The notes beneath the pieces are model-generated. The model saw nothing but the letters and a program-made list of their open reading frames with translations, had not been told where the DNA came from and made no database searches. A stretch of 64,000 nt of DNA from Streptococcus infantis (GTDB lineage Bacteria; Bacillota; Bacilli; Lactobacillales; Streptococcaceae): NCBI RefSeq assembly GCF_000960085.1, contig NZ_JYGT01000010.1, positions 248,001 through 312,000 on the forward strand, read 5' to 3'. Positions within the stretch are counted from its first letter, which is position 1, and every line of letters starts with the position of its first letter. Below are positions 1 to 7,500 of this stretch, piece by piece. Made by a program: the position numbers and the translations under genes.

Positions 1-2
1 AA

Positions 3-608
3 CTTAACGAGGGCAAGGTTCCAACTGTAACAGGAAAGAAATGGTATGACAGCACAATTCGTAATATCTTAAAAAACGAAAAATACAAAGGCTCTTTACT
101 ACTTCAAAAATACTTTCATGACGGTGTAAACGGTCCAAAGAAATTAAATCAAGGACAGATTGAACAATACTATATCGAAGATAATCATGAAGGAATTGTT
201 TCTAAGGAAATATGGGAGAAGGTTCAGGTAAAAATGAAAAGCCGTTCTCGGATCCAAGGTACAAATAAAACCTATAAATTTTCCAGAATGTTAAAATGCC
301 AATATTGTGGTTCAACATTAAAAAGACAGGTATCTTATAAGAAAAAGATTGTTTGGTGTTGTTCCAAATATATCAAAGAAGGAAAAAATTCATGTAAAGG
401 TATGAGAGTCCCTGAAAGGGATATTGAAGATTGGAAACTAAGTTTACCAGTAATTGTGTTAGAAAGGATAGAAGATGGAGAAAAACATTACGGTTATACC
501 GGCCAAAAAACCTCAGCAAACAGTCAAATCTCAAACTCAGAGAAAGGTCAAGGTAGCCGCTTATTGTCGAGTGTCTACAGACCAAGAAGAACAGCTATCA
601 AGTTATGA
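3..608 (+). CDS. Large serine recombinase, C-terminal part (5' end outside window)
   Basis: The frame is open from the window edge and shows 201 codons of the C-terminal half of a large serine recombinase, a site-specific DNA integrase. Visible are the Recombinase-domain motif NEKYKG (about residue 30 of the visible part), a zinc ribbon starting CQYCG, and the cysteine-containing strands VWCCSKY and NSCKG. The catalytic resolvase domain is upstream of the window. The last 134 nt overlap the next recombinase gene in another frame, and the tail after the zinc ribbon looks low in conservation. The family call is firm; which strand exchange it performs is unknown. Confidence 0.85.
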   Translation, partial: LNEGKVPTVTGKKWYDSTIRNILKNEKYKGSLLLQKYFHDGVNGPKKLNQGQIEQYYIEDNHEGIVSKEIWEKVQVKMKSRSRIQGTNKTYKFSRMLKCQYCGSTLKRQVSYKKKIVWCCSKYIKEGKNSCKGMRVPERDIEDWKLSLPVIVLERIEDGEKHYGYTGQKTSANSQISNSEKGQGSRLLSSVYRPRRTAIKL

Positions 609-1857
609 GAATCAGGTGAATTATTACCGTGAATACATCTTGAAACATGAAGATTATGAGTTAGTAGACATCTATGCAGATGAAGGAATCTCCGCAACTA
701 ATACAAAAAAACGTGATGCTTTCAACCGACTAATACAAGATTGTAGAGATGGTAAGGTGGATAGAATTTTAGTTAAATCTATTAGTAGATTTGCCAGAAA
801 TACATTGGACTGCATCAAGTATGTAAGAGAACTGAAAGATTTAGGTATTGGAGTAACGTTTGAAAAAGAGAATATTGATAGTCTAGATTCAAAAGGAGAA
901 GTACTACTTACCATTCTATCGTCACTCGCACAGGATGAATCGAGATCCATTTCAGAAAACTCAACTTGGGGAATTCGTAAGAAATTTGAGCGTGGTGTAG
1001 TTCAAGTAAACACTACAAACTTTATGGGATATGACAAAGATGAAAAAGGAAATCTCATTATAAACCATGAACAAGCTAATGTCGTAAGGTATATATTTGA
1101 TAGATTTCTAGAAGGATACAGTCCAGAATTTATTTCCAAAGAGTTAAGAGAACAGGAAATACCAAGTTGCACAGGTAAAGCAAAGTGGTGCCCAAGTGCT
1201 ATATGGAAAATGCTTCAAAATGAAAAATACAAGGGTGATGCTTTGCTTCAGAAAACCTATACCGTTGATTTTCTGACAAAGAAAAGAATTGATAATGATG
1301 GACAAGTTAATCAATATTATATTGAAAACAATCATGAAGCAATCTTAGATAGAGATAAGTGGGAGATTGTTCAGTTAGAAATAGAAAGAAGAAAGAGATT
1401 TAGAGAACAACATAAGCTCCAGTTCTATATCATGCAGAAAGAAAACAATCCCTTTACAACAAAAGTATTTTGCGCCGAGTGTGGTTCAGCATTTGGTCGA
1501 AAGAACTGGACGACAAGTCGTGGTAAACGGAAGGTTTGGCAGTGTAACAATCGATATAGAATCAAAGGCCAGATTGGATGTTTAAACAATCATATAGATG
1601 AAAAAATGCTTGAGAAAGCCTTTATGAAAGCAGTTGGACTGCTACAAGAACATAAATCTGATATGGTAGCTAAGTGGCAAAAGCTTGAGCAAGGAACAAA
1701 TCTTCTCCATAAGCACTATGCAAGGCAGATGTATCAGATACTAGATCTAGATAAATTTGATGGAGTAATCATGAATCAACTTCTCGACCACATCAGTATT
1801 TCAGAAGCTGGACAAATTGTAGTAACTTTCCTTGAAGGAACTGAGGTAGATTTATAA
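475..1857 (+). CDS. Large serine recombinase
   Basis: A complete 460-residue site-specific recombinase that would integrate or excise the element. An N-terminal extension of about 25 residues precedes the resolvase domain, whose catalytic serine lies in AYCRVSTDQ; further resolvase motifs are DEGISATNTKKRDAF and SISRFARN. The Recombinase domain follows (NEKYKG near residue 252), then a zinc ribbon starting CAECGSAFGRKN, and a C-terminal helical tail. The ATG at 475 has AAGGA about 6 nt upstream and lies inside the preceding recombinase gene, so the two are probably translationally coupled. A terminator follows directly. Confidence 0.92.
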   Translation: MEKNITVIPAKKPQQTVKSQTQRKVKVAAYCRVSTDQEEQLSSYENQVNYYREYILKHEDYELVDIYADEGISATNTKKRDAFNRLIQDCRDGKVDRILVKSISRFARNTLDCIKYVRELKDLGIGVTFEKENIDSLDSKGEVLLTILSSLAQDESRSISENSTWGIRKKFERGVVQVNTTNFMGYDKDEKGNLIINHEQANVVRYIFDRFLEGYSPEFISKELREQEIPSCTGKAKWCPSAIWKMLQNEKYKGDALLQKTYTVDFLTKKRIDNDGQVNQYYIENNHEAILDRDKWEIVQLEIERRKRFREQHKLQFYIMQKENNPFTTKVFCAECGSAFGRKNWTTSRGKRKVWQCNNRYRIKGQIGCLNNHIDEKMLEKAFMKAVGLLQEHKSDMVAKWQKLEQGTNLLHKHYARQMYQILDLDKFDGVIMNQLLDHISISEAGQIVVTFLEGTEVDL

Positions 1858-1858
1858 G

Positions 1859-1888
1859 AGACTGTGACTGGGAAGTTGCAGTCTTTTT
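1859..1888 (+). terminator. Rho-independent terminator after recombinases
   Basis: AGACTG at 1859-1864 pairs with CAGTCT at 1880-1885, followed by a short T run, just after the recombinase stop codon. The loop region holds a second short pairing. A related sequence occurs at 3812-3837. Confidence 0.6.
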
Positions 1889-1897
1889 GAGGTTTTA

Positions 1898-1906
1898 TGG
1901 TATAAT
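1898..1906 (+). promoter_or_regulatory. Extended -10 promoter of the HEPN-like gene
   Basis: TGG followed by TATAAT (1901-1906) forms an extended -10 element 34 nt upstream of the TTG start at 1940. No clear -35 is seen, which is normal for extended -10 promoters in streptococci. Confidence 0.6.
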
Positions 1907-1939
1907 TGACATAGTTTTATAATTGGAGTTAATAATAAT

Positions 1940-3562
1940 TTGAAGACATTAGTTGAATTTGTAGCAGTTGCAGAAGAAAAAGTTGTTGAAAATTTCGATA
2001 GTTACATGATGGAATTTCAAAATTACTTGGTCGAATCAGGCATAATTGATGCTGAGGAAGTAGATAGGCAATTTTATAGCCTAACTGAAGTACCACTTTA
2101 TCTTATTGATTTTCATTCTGGAGAGTACATATGGAGAATTGGTGTCGAATATAGTACCTATGAAAAAAATTATGAACTGATGGTTTCAATTCAAAGCGAA
2201 AATTATATAATTAGTACAGAAAATGAATACCTTGAGCGATTAAAGAGAATAGTCAAAAATTTTATTAAAATAAAGCACAAGAAAATATTCTGGCTATATG
2301 ATTCTGAGTCCGAATTTTTAGCAACCGATTTATATCCTAAAGTTTTTACTGTCGAAAATTTAGCTAGAAAATTTATTACATTGGTAATGAATCGGAAATT
2401 TGGTATTCATTGGTGGAAACTTGTATCATTAAAAATTCAAGAAAAACACAAAAGTAGATTTGGTGGTTACAAAGCAATAATTGATAATTTCAAAGATGTA
2501 GATGAAAGATTGATGTCTATTGATACAGGTGATTTGCACGATATATTATCAAATAAAGTGATGAAGTGGGAGTCTTCCGAAGAGAATATAATGGAATTGA
2601 CTCAACCTAATTTACATTCGGAAAATTTGGCTAAAATTCTACAAAGACAGCAAGTTGTATATAGTGATTGGTGGCAAACGATTTTTTCCCCTCTTTTGCC
2701 TGAAAGTTTTCTGTCCGAATTCAAAGATTTTGAATTAAATCGAAATCATATCGCTCACAATAAATTGATAGATAAAGCAGCCTATAAGAGTATATTACAT
2801 TCAATAGATGTTGTTCAGAAAGCTTTAGATTGTGGTTTAGAAAAGATGTCATTAGAGTTAAAATCGAAGGAGGTGCTTAAAGAAGAAGAGTTTGAATTAT
2901 TACAGGAAGTGTTAATGTCGGAAAGAAATCTTGAATTAAAGGAAATTGAGAGTGGGGTAATAATTCGAAATAGTAATCAGATTCTAGCTCTATTCAATGA
3001 TGAATTGAGTAGACTTTATGAATCAATTGAAGAATCCTTCAGATTCAGTGAGTATTTGAATTTCAGCGATTACACTGAACTAGAGAATTGTAATTCAAAT
3101 AGTGTTGTATTCGAAATTCAAAACAAAATTGATGGTTACGTAATTAGCTTTGAGGCTAATACTGATATTAACGACTCTGAAGGTTCCCAAAGTTTCCTAT
3201 ATTTAGAGTATAAAAAAGACGGTAGTCCAAGTTTAGAAGAAATTGGAAGCGTGTCATATAATTATGGTGAGGTTGAATTCAATGAGTTTCAAGGTAATTA
3301 TATGCCTATCCAAATGGATGGTATTTCAGAGCACGAGATGTCTAGACTAGGTGAAAAAATAGTTGATATAATAAATTCTGAATTCACAGATTATAAGGAG
3401 ATAGCGGAAAGTTCCAAATATTCTATTATCAAAGATGGTGGCCCGGATCCTATTTTAGATTTACCTTGTCAAGAGTGTGGAGAGGAATGGATATGTGTTG
3501 ATGAAACTATCACAGATTTTGGTAGATGTCTGAACTGTGGGGAAATTAATGAAGTAACATAG
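1940..3562 (+). CDS. HEPN-like protein with C-terminal zinc ribbon; stops at an internal TAG
   Basis: Unrecognised 540-residue protein. The start is TTG at 1940 with GGAG 11 nt upstream; no better ATG is placed near the promoter. Residues 268-273 read RNHIAH, an R-x4-H motif of the type used by HEPN ribonucleases, in a helical region. The C-terminus is a C-x2-C ... C-x2-C zinc ribbon (CQEC near 510, CLNC near 530). The TAG at 3560-3562 is followed in the same frame by 30 codons holding a second zinc ribbon (CEHC ... CEEC), ending at 3653-3655. The protein therefore looks truncated by a nonsense mutation, or the TAG is read through. Its position in element cargo suggests a defence or abortive-infection role, but that is inference. 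Confidence 0.6.
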   Translation: MKTLVEFVAVAEEKVVENFDSYMMEFQNYLVESGIIDAEEVDRQFYSLTEVPLYLIDFHSGEYIWRIGVEYSTYEKNYELMVSIQSENYIISTENEYLERLKRIVKNFIKIKHKKIFWLYDSESEFLATDLYPKVFTVENLARKFITLVMNRKFGIHWWKLVSLKIQEKHKSRFGGYKAIIDNFKDVDERLMSIDTGDLHDILSNKVMKWESSEENIMELTQPNLHSENLAKILQRQQVVYSDWWQTIFSPLLPESFLSEFKDFELNRNHIAHNKLIDKAAYKSILHSIDVVQKALDCGLEKMSLELKSKEVLKEEEFELLQEVLMSERNLELKEIESGVIIRNSNQILALFNDELSRLYESIEESFRFSEYLNFSDYTELENCNSNSVVFEIQNKIDGYVISFEANTDINDSEGSQSFLYLEYKKDGSPSLEEIGSVSYNYGEVEFNEFQGNYMPIQMDGISEHEMSRLGEKIVDIINSEFTDYKEIAESSKYSIIKDGGPDPILDLPCQECGEEWICVDETITDFGRCLNCGEINEVT

Positions 3563-3655
3563 TGTGAGCATTGTGGTCGTAATGATTTCGGTTCACCAAG
3601 TGAGGATGAGCCATTTTTATGTGAGGAATGCTGGAATTATTATGAAGAGGAATAG
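3563..3655 (+). pseudogene. In-frame continuation of the preceding gene after TAG: second zinc ribbon
   Basis: Thirty sense codons and a TAG stop directly follow the amber stop of the upstream gene in the same frame. They encode CEHCGRNDFG, an acidic linker, and CEECWNYYEEE, a second C-x2-C pair typical of double zinc ribbons. There is no start codon or ribosome site of its own, so this is best read as the severed tail of the upstream protein. Confidence 0.6.
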
Positions 3656-3662
3656 ATATTTT

Positions 3663-3679
3663 CGTTCAATAATATAATC
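3663..3679 (+). repeat. 17-nt direct repeat, left copy
   Basis: CGTTCAATAATATAATC occurs here and again, identically, at 6881-6897. The two copies bracket the 3.2-kb cargo (3887-6847). This could be a recombination scar or a shared promoter-like remnant. Confidence 0.55.
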
Positions 3680-3853
3680 TTAAAGAGAAGAACTCCTTTT
3701 TATTTGATAGTATTGGAAAATACTGTCAGTACATGTTGATGTGTGAGTATTTCTCGTGAATGATAAAGGATAGGTTATAATTCATTACACTGTTTTGGGC
3801 TAAATATTGTTAGACTGTAACTTTTATGTTGCAGTTTTCCAATTTATACATGG

Positions 3854-3859
3854 TATAAT
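3854..3859 (+). promoter_or_regulatory. Extended -10 promoter of the glycine-zipper operon
   Basis: TGG precedes TATAAT, 28 nt upstream of the ATG at 3887. The 48 nt ending here (3812-3859) align without gaps to 1859-1906, so both cargo transcription units seem to use related promoter segments. Confidence 0.6.
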
Positions 3860-3886
3860 TAAAATAATAAAATAAAGAGGTTTTTT

Positions 3887-4411
3887 ATGAGTAAAGAACT
3901 AGTATTTCAAAGTGTAGAATCACTACAACAAGTTGTAAATGTAATTAATGAGGCCGCGGCAGCTCTTAATGATAAAACACGTACAATAAGAGAGAGTCCA
4001 ATCCCAGAAGTGTTAGCTGGAGCATTGGGAGCAGGTATTGGTGGGATAGGTTCATTTGCAGCTCTTTATGGTTTAGGTACTGTAGGGTTATCAGCTGTTG
4101 GTATTACTTCTGGTCTCGCTACTATTGGCAGTGTTGTTGGAGGTGGTATGGTAGCTGGAGTGTTTGTAATGGCTGCTCCAGTCGTTGTATTAGCCGGAAG
4201 CGGTATATTATTAGCTTCTAATCTAAAAAATAAACAACTTAAACAGGAAAAAGAACGATTATATAAAGAAGCTTTGCAAAAACATGAAGCTATTATACAA
4301 GCACTGAAAACTGAGGCAGATGCTGATAAGGAACGCCTAGATTATTTACAGAGTTTAAATATCCTCTTAACTCAAGCAATTAAGGATTTGAAAAATGATT
4401 TAGGTGACTAA
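3887..4411 (+). CDS. Glycine-zipper membrane protein with C-terminal coiled coil
   Basis: Unrecognised 174-residue protein. Residues 42-111 are strongly hydrophobic and dense in G-x3-G repeats (for example GALGAGIGGIGS and VVGGGMVAGV), as in glycine-zipper proteins that pack tightly in membranes. Residues 112-172 are charged and heptad-like, predicting a coiled coil. There is no signal peptide. AGAGG lies 6-10 nt upstream of the ATG. The next gene starts 2 nt after the stop, so the two form one operon. A pore-forming or membrane-sensing partner of the downstream protein is an inference. Confidence 0.75.
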   Translation: MSKELVFQSVESLQQVVNVINEAAAALNDKTRTIRESPIPEVLAGALGAGIGGIGSFAALYGLGTVGLSAVGITSGLATIGSVVGGGMVAGVFVMAAPVVVLAGSGILLASNLKNKQLKQEKERLYKEALQKHEAIIQALKTEADADKERLDYLQSLNILLTQAIKDLKNDLGD

Positions 4412-4413
4412 CA

Positions 4414-5775
4414 ATGAGTAAATTCATTTATTCTGATGAAGAACAAAAATTCAATAATATTTTAACTTATCAAACAAAAGAGTTAGATTTAATAAACAGA
4501 CCTGAGATGTCTATTGCAGAAGAACGTATAGCGGAAAGTGAAAAATTATTGAGAGAGCTAGGCTATACTCTGACTGATTTACCAATAATAGATACCAAAA
4601 CTAAAAAACAAACTATCGTTGTACCTACATGGGAAGACTTAGTAATAAAAGCGGAGTGCGAAGTTGGTTCAATGAATGAACTAGATGCACTCTTCTCAAA
4701 CGAAGAATTGGAACTTAATCAAACAATTATTCAATCATTGCAAGATGATTTTAACAACATTCATAAACTTGATAAAATTGATATATCGATTTGTGCAGGA
4801 GCTGGTATATTAGCAGCAATTATTGATATTCTTTTAATTGGAATACCTAAGAAAACTCCGCATGGTTTAAATGGTGGTCCCTTATCTAATTATGTAAGAG
4901 ATTGGTTCAATCAACGATTCCCTGAAGAAGAAATGGAAAAGTTGGCAAATTCAAAGGTCAGTAAAGTCCCTTTTGACGCTCAAGATAATCGTCATACCAA
5001 AGTAAATGTTAATGGACTATCTGCATACTATCATAGATTGTTATCTCTTGGACATGATCCACTTCTTGGTTTAGTAATTGGTGTATCTGATATTCTAAAT
5101 GGTAAGATGACTACTATTGATAAAACTGGGAAAATAGTATCTCAATTTATGGAGAATTACACAGATAGAAAAGAAAGTGATATTTTTGCAGCAATAGCAA
5201 AGCAGATAATTCATTTTAAATCTGATATTACGACATCAATGGGATTACCTGCACCCTTGATGGGATTATTTAATTTGTTTCAGTTTGGAAAAATTGGTGA
5301 CGAGGATCAAACAATAGCAGAAATAGTACAAGGAATGTATTACGAAGGCTATGATTTCATTCATTTTAGTAGTATGGCTATATCCACAATGATTATTGAA
5401 GTTATAATTAGAATTGGATACGCCCTTAAGAAAATCAACGAAGGACATTCCATAAAAAATTCTATTCCTTTTTCGTTGGATAGAGAGAAACATCCCAAAT
5501 TACATACGATGCTATTTATTGGACATTCTATAGCCACATCTGCTAATGCAGGGAAAATCTACTTTACAAAAAATCCAATGACAATAAATTACGCACAATG
5601 GATTACTTTTGCAAAATATTCATACTCTCAGTTAAAGTGGGTGCTTATTGAGAAATCCGAATTGAGATCTTCATATGTTTCGGATAAGATTTATAAGGAA
5701 ACTCAGGAAGTTTATGATAAAGTAAATCTTACCTTTAATTACTTCAGTAATGATAGGTTAGTTATATTTGATTAA
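4414..5775 (+). CDS. Membrane-associated protein with GHDPLLG motif, unknown function
   Basis: Unrecognised 453-residue protein. The N-terminal 120 residues are charged and helical. Residues 126-145 form a likely membrane segment (CAGAGILAAIIDILLIG). A striking middle block reads YHRLLSLGHDPLLGLVIGV (206-224), and a second histidine/glycine block, FIGHSIATSANAGKI, lies at 368-382. A further hydrophobic helix spans about 318-337. I associate the GHDPLLG-type block with uncharacterised proteins found in accessory regions, but know no function. It is co-transcribed with the glycine-zipper gene and sits between recombinases and a toxin-like pair, the sort of place where defence modules are found. 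Confidence 0.75.
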   Translation: MSKFIYSDEEQKFNNILTYQTKELDLINRPEMSIAEERIAESEKLLRELGYTLTDLPIIDTKTKKQTIVVPTWEDLVIKAECEVGSMNELDALFSNEELELNQTIIQSLQDDFNNIHKLDKIDISICAGAGILAAIIDILLIGIPKKTPHGLNGGPLSNYVRDWFNQRFPEEEMEKLANSKVSKVPFDAQDNRHTKVNVNGLSAYYHRLLSLGHDPLLGLVIGVSDILNGKMTTIDKTGKIVSQFMENYTDRKESDIFAAIAKQIIHFKSDITTSMGLPAPLMGLFNLFQFGKIGDEDQTIAEIVQGMYYEGYDFIHFSSMAISTMIIEVIIRIGYALKKINEGHSIKNSIPFSLDREKHPKLHTMLFIGHSIATSANAGKIYFTKNPMTINYAQWITFAKYSYSQLKWVLIEKSELRSSYVSDKIYKETQEVYDKVNLTFNYFSNDRLVIFD

Positions 5776-5803
5776 ATTAATAAACTTAGATAAATGGAAA
5801 ACA

Positions 5804-5971
5804 ATGGAAAAAAGTCTATACAATCTATTGTCAAATATTCCAATATATGGAACATTTTTAAAATTTTCAAGTAAAGGTGAAATGAGGTTATGTAGCCCAC
5901 TGTATCAAGATTTTTTAGATGAAGGAATTAATCCATATGACAATAAATTATCACTTGAAAGAAATTTCTAA
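5804..5971 (+). CDS. Short ORF at the end of the two-gene operon
   Basis: A 55-codon ORF from ATG 5804; a TTG at 5768 in the same frame would overlap the upstream gene by 8 nt and give 67 residues. Neither start has a convincing ribosome site, so translation would depend on coupling. The sequence contains one hydrophobic stretch (LYNLLSNIPIYGTFLKF). It may be a small third component or the remnant of a longer gene. Confidence 0.35.
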   Translation: MEKSLYNLLSNIPIYGTFLKFSSKGEMRLCSPLYQDFLDEGINPYDNKLSLERNF

Positions 5972-6086
5972 TTTTCATATTTTACTAATGCAATTTTACG
6001 AGCATCAGAATATTAGTACCTTGAATAGTGATAGCTGTTTCAATCAATAAAAACCTAATTATGGTTACAGCCTAGTTGCGTATTTG

Positions 6087-6095
6087 TGGTATAAT
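6087..6095 (+). promoter_or_regulatory. Extended -10 promoter of the toxin-like pair
   Basis: TGG plus TATAAT (6090-6095) lies 35 nt upstream of the ATG at 6130. Confidence 0.55.
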
Positions 6096-6129
6096 CATTT
6101 AAGAATAATAGATGAGGGTGTGTGTCAAA

Positions 6130-6510
6130 ATGATAGATCAAAGAGAAGTTGTTTTTCAGACTACTGGTCACGGTGCTAGAGATATCAAGAAAAATAATGT
6201 AACTAGTAAAGAAATTGAGAAGATTATTTCTTTTTGTATACAAAAATCAGTTGGCAAACTTAGTAAGTTATCGATGCCAAACATAGAAAAATATGGATTA
6301 GATGCAACTTTGTACCTAGTTAAGGTTGATCAGGTTGCAAGAGCAATCGTTTCTATTGATGATGATGCTCTTTTTAATCAAGAGATTATTACATTATATG
6401 CTTTTTCGAGAGACCATGATATTAAAAAAATGATAAGAAATACATCAGAATCATTTTTCCAAGAGATAAAATCATACTTGGAAAGTGAGGTGAATCGATA
6501 TGCAGATTAA
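6130..6510 (+). CDS. Hypothetical protein, first gene of a toxin-antitoxin-like pair
   Basis: A 126-residue mixed alpha/beta protein of unknown family. ATG 6130 was chosen; an in-frame ATG at 6112 would fuse a poor leader and lies on the GAGGG that could serve as ribosome site. The gene overlaps the next by 11 nt, so the two are translationally coupled. Order and size fit a type II toxin-antitoxin pair, in which this would be the antitoxin or an inhibitor, but no DNA-binding helix-turn-helix is evident. The role is inference only. Confidence 0.55.
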   Translation: MIDQREVVFQTTGHGARDIKKNNVTSKEIEKIISFCIQKSVGKLSKLSMPNIEKYGLDATLYLVKVDQVARAIVSIDDDALFNQEIITLYAFSRDHDIKKMIRNTSESFFQEIKSYLESEVNRYAD

Positions 6511-6847
6511 GAAACTTGCGGATGATTATGGAGTAATTGCTGAATGTAGTAGAATTTTACCCGAAGAATATCATTCTGCTTTAATTGAAGCCATAGCAGA
6601 ATTGGAAGATAATAATAATTACATTACTAAAGATTTTCCTAAAACTAGATTACATAAAGTAACTGGTATTAAGTGGAATGTATATAGGGCAGATATTGAT
6701 AAAATTTCAGGATGGAGACTTCATGTTAAATTTGGTCAAGATGATCAAAGGATTCATCTATGTCAAGTTGTTGAAGGGCAAAACCATGATGAGGTTGTTA
6801 AAGTAATTAAAAGGCAAAAGGAGCGGTTTAAAAAAAAGGATCTGTAA
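6500..6847 (+). CDS. RelE/ParE-like small protein, putative toxin
   Basis: A 115-residue protein with GAGGTG 8 nt before the ATG. The second half (YRADIDKISGWRLHVKFG, then a strand, then a basic helix ending KRQKERFKKK) has the beta-sheet-then-basic-helix look of the RelE/ParE toxin fold, in which the protein cleaves mRNA at the ribosome or inhibits gyrase. I recall similar proteins annotated only as hypothetical. It overlaps its partner gene by 11 nt. The fold assignment is by eye and moderate; the cellular target is unknown. Confidence 0.5.
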   Translation: MQIKKLADDYGVIAECSRILPEEYHSALIEAIAELEDNNNYITKDFPKTRLHKVTGIKWNVYRADIDKISGWRLHVKFGQDDQRIHLCQVVEGQNHDEVVKVIKRQKERFKKKDL

Positions 6848-7135
6848 ATATTGCCTAGCTATTTGAGTAGTAAATAGTTGCGTTCAATAATATAATCCCA
6901 AAGCCTAATTAAACTCTTTCGTTCTATAATATAGATGCTTGCTAGCACCACATGTTGAGGCGGTAAGTTTGCTAGTCAAGGAGTAAAACGACGAAGATTA
7001 GCATTTACTTCCGCCCATGCGATAGCTGTCCGTGATTGACAAGTGCTAGCACGCAGACAGAACGGAGATAGCGAACCGCTGAGTGTGTCGCTCTGCTCGT
7101 AAAAGCTTAGAAACCTTTGAACGAAAGGGATAATG
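6848..7135. other. Intergenic stretch with no gene, left border of Mega
   Basis: No reading frame with a ribosome site is seen. The stretch holds the right copy of the 17-nt repeat, CTAGCAC-type short repeats, and, from 7081, the left copy of an imperfect repeat shared with the right border of Mega. Short segments resemble 12422-12465, interrupted by about 100 extra bases. Confidence 0.5.
6881..6897 (+). repeat. 17-nt direct repeat, right copy
   Basis: Identical to 3663-3679. A degenerate third version (CGTTCTATAATATAGA) follows at about 6918. Confidence 0.55.
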
Positions 7136-7159
7136 AAAGCCTTGATTGCAAGGCTTTTT
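7081..7159 (+). repeat. Mega border repeat, left copy
   Basis: These 79 bases align with 12466-12546 at about three-quarters identity, including GAGTGTGT, GTAAAAGC, AATGAAA and a terminator hairpin built on AAGCCTTG. The two copies flank the mef-msr-umuC block in direct orientation. Confidence 0.6.
7136..7159 (+). terminator. Rho-independent terminator
   Basis: AAAGCCTTG (7136-7144), a 4-nt loop, and CAAGGCTTT followed by T residues. It could stop transcription coming from the cargo side before Mega. Confidence 0.75.
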
Positions 7160-7231
7160 GCTTTATGGTGGGTAAGTATCAGAGTGAGAAAATTTTTGGA
7201 ATGAGTAGAAGTGATAGCTAGAAATTATCAG

Positions 7232-7308
7232 TTTCTATTTCCATTTACCCTGTGGGTACGTGTTTGTTTCCATTGACAAGGAGTTTGTGGGAATAGAAAT
7301 GTACCCAC
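7232..7308. repeat. Inverted repeats near the left end of Mega
   Basis: GTGGGTAC at 7252-7259 is the exact reverse complement of GTACCCAC at 7301-7308. Outside it, TTTCTATTTCC (7232-7242) nearly complements GGAATAGAAA (7290-7299). The pairs interleave. The function is unknown. Confidence 0.45.
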
Positions 7309-7428
7309 CTTGTTTGAATCAAGTGAAGTGTAGTTGAAGGAAATCTGTTGAAAGCAATACTTCATTTTACCGAATAAGTAATAATTTAGGCAACTTCAAA
7401 TCGATTAAAAAAAACTATTTTAAAGGTT

Positions 7429-7459
7429 AAGAGTAGACAAAAATTGTCCACTCTTTTTT
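7429..7459. terminator. Hairpin terminator, usable on both strands
   Basis: AAGAGTAGAC and GTCCACTCTT form a stem with one mismatch, preceded by A-rich and followed by T-rich sequence. No gene is seen between 7160 and 7500 apart from this hairpin and the inverted repeats. Confidence 0.6.
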
Positions 7460-7500
7460 GCAAACTCAATTTATCAATAAATGAAATGAGGGAATGTAAA

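Larger units (their letters stand above)
1..1858 (+). mobile_element. End of an integrative element (serine-recombinase module)
   Basis: Two overlapping large serine recombinase genes run rightward and finish at a terminator. Tandem large serine recombinases normally sit at one end of integrative and conjugative elements of Firmicutes. The rest of the element would lie left of the window. The exact end and attachment site cannot be read here; unrelated cargo starts at about 1900. That this is an element end is inference from gene content. Confidence 0.6.
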
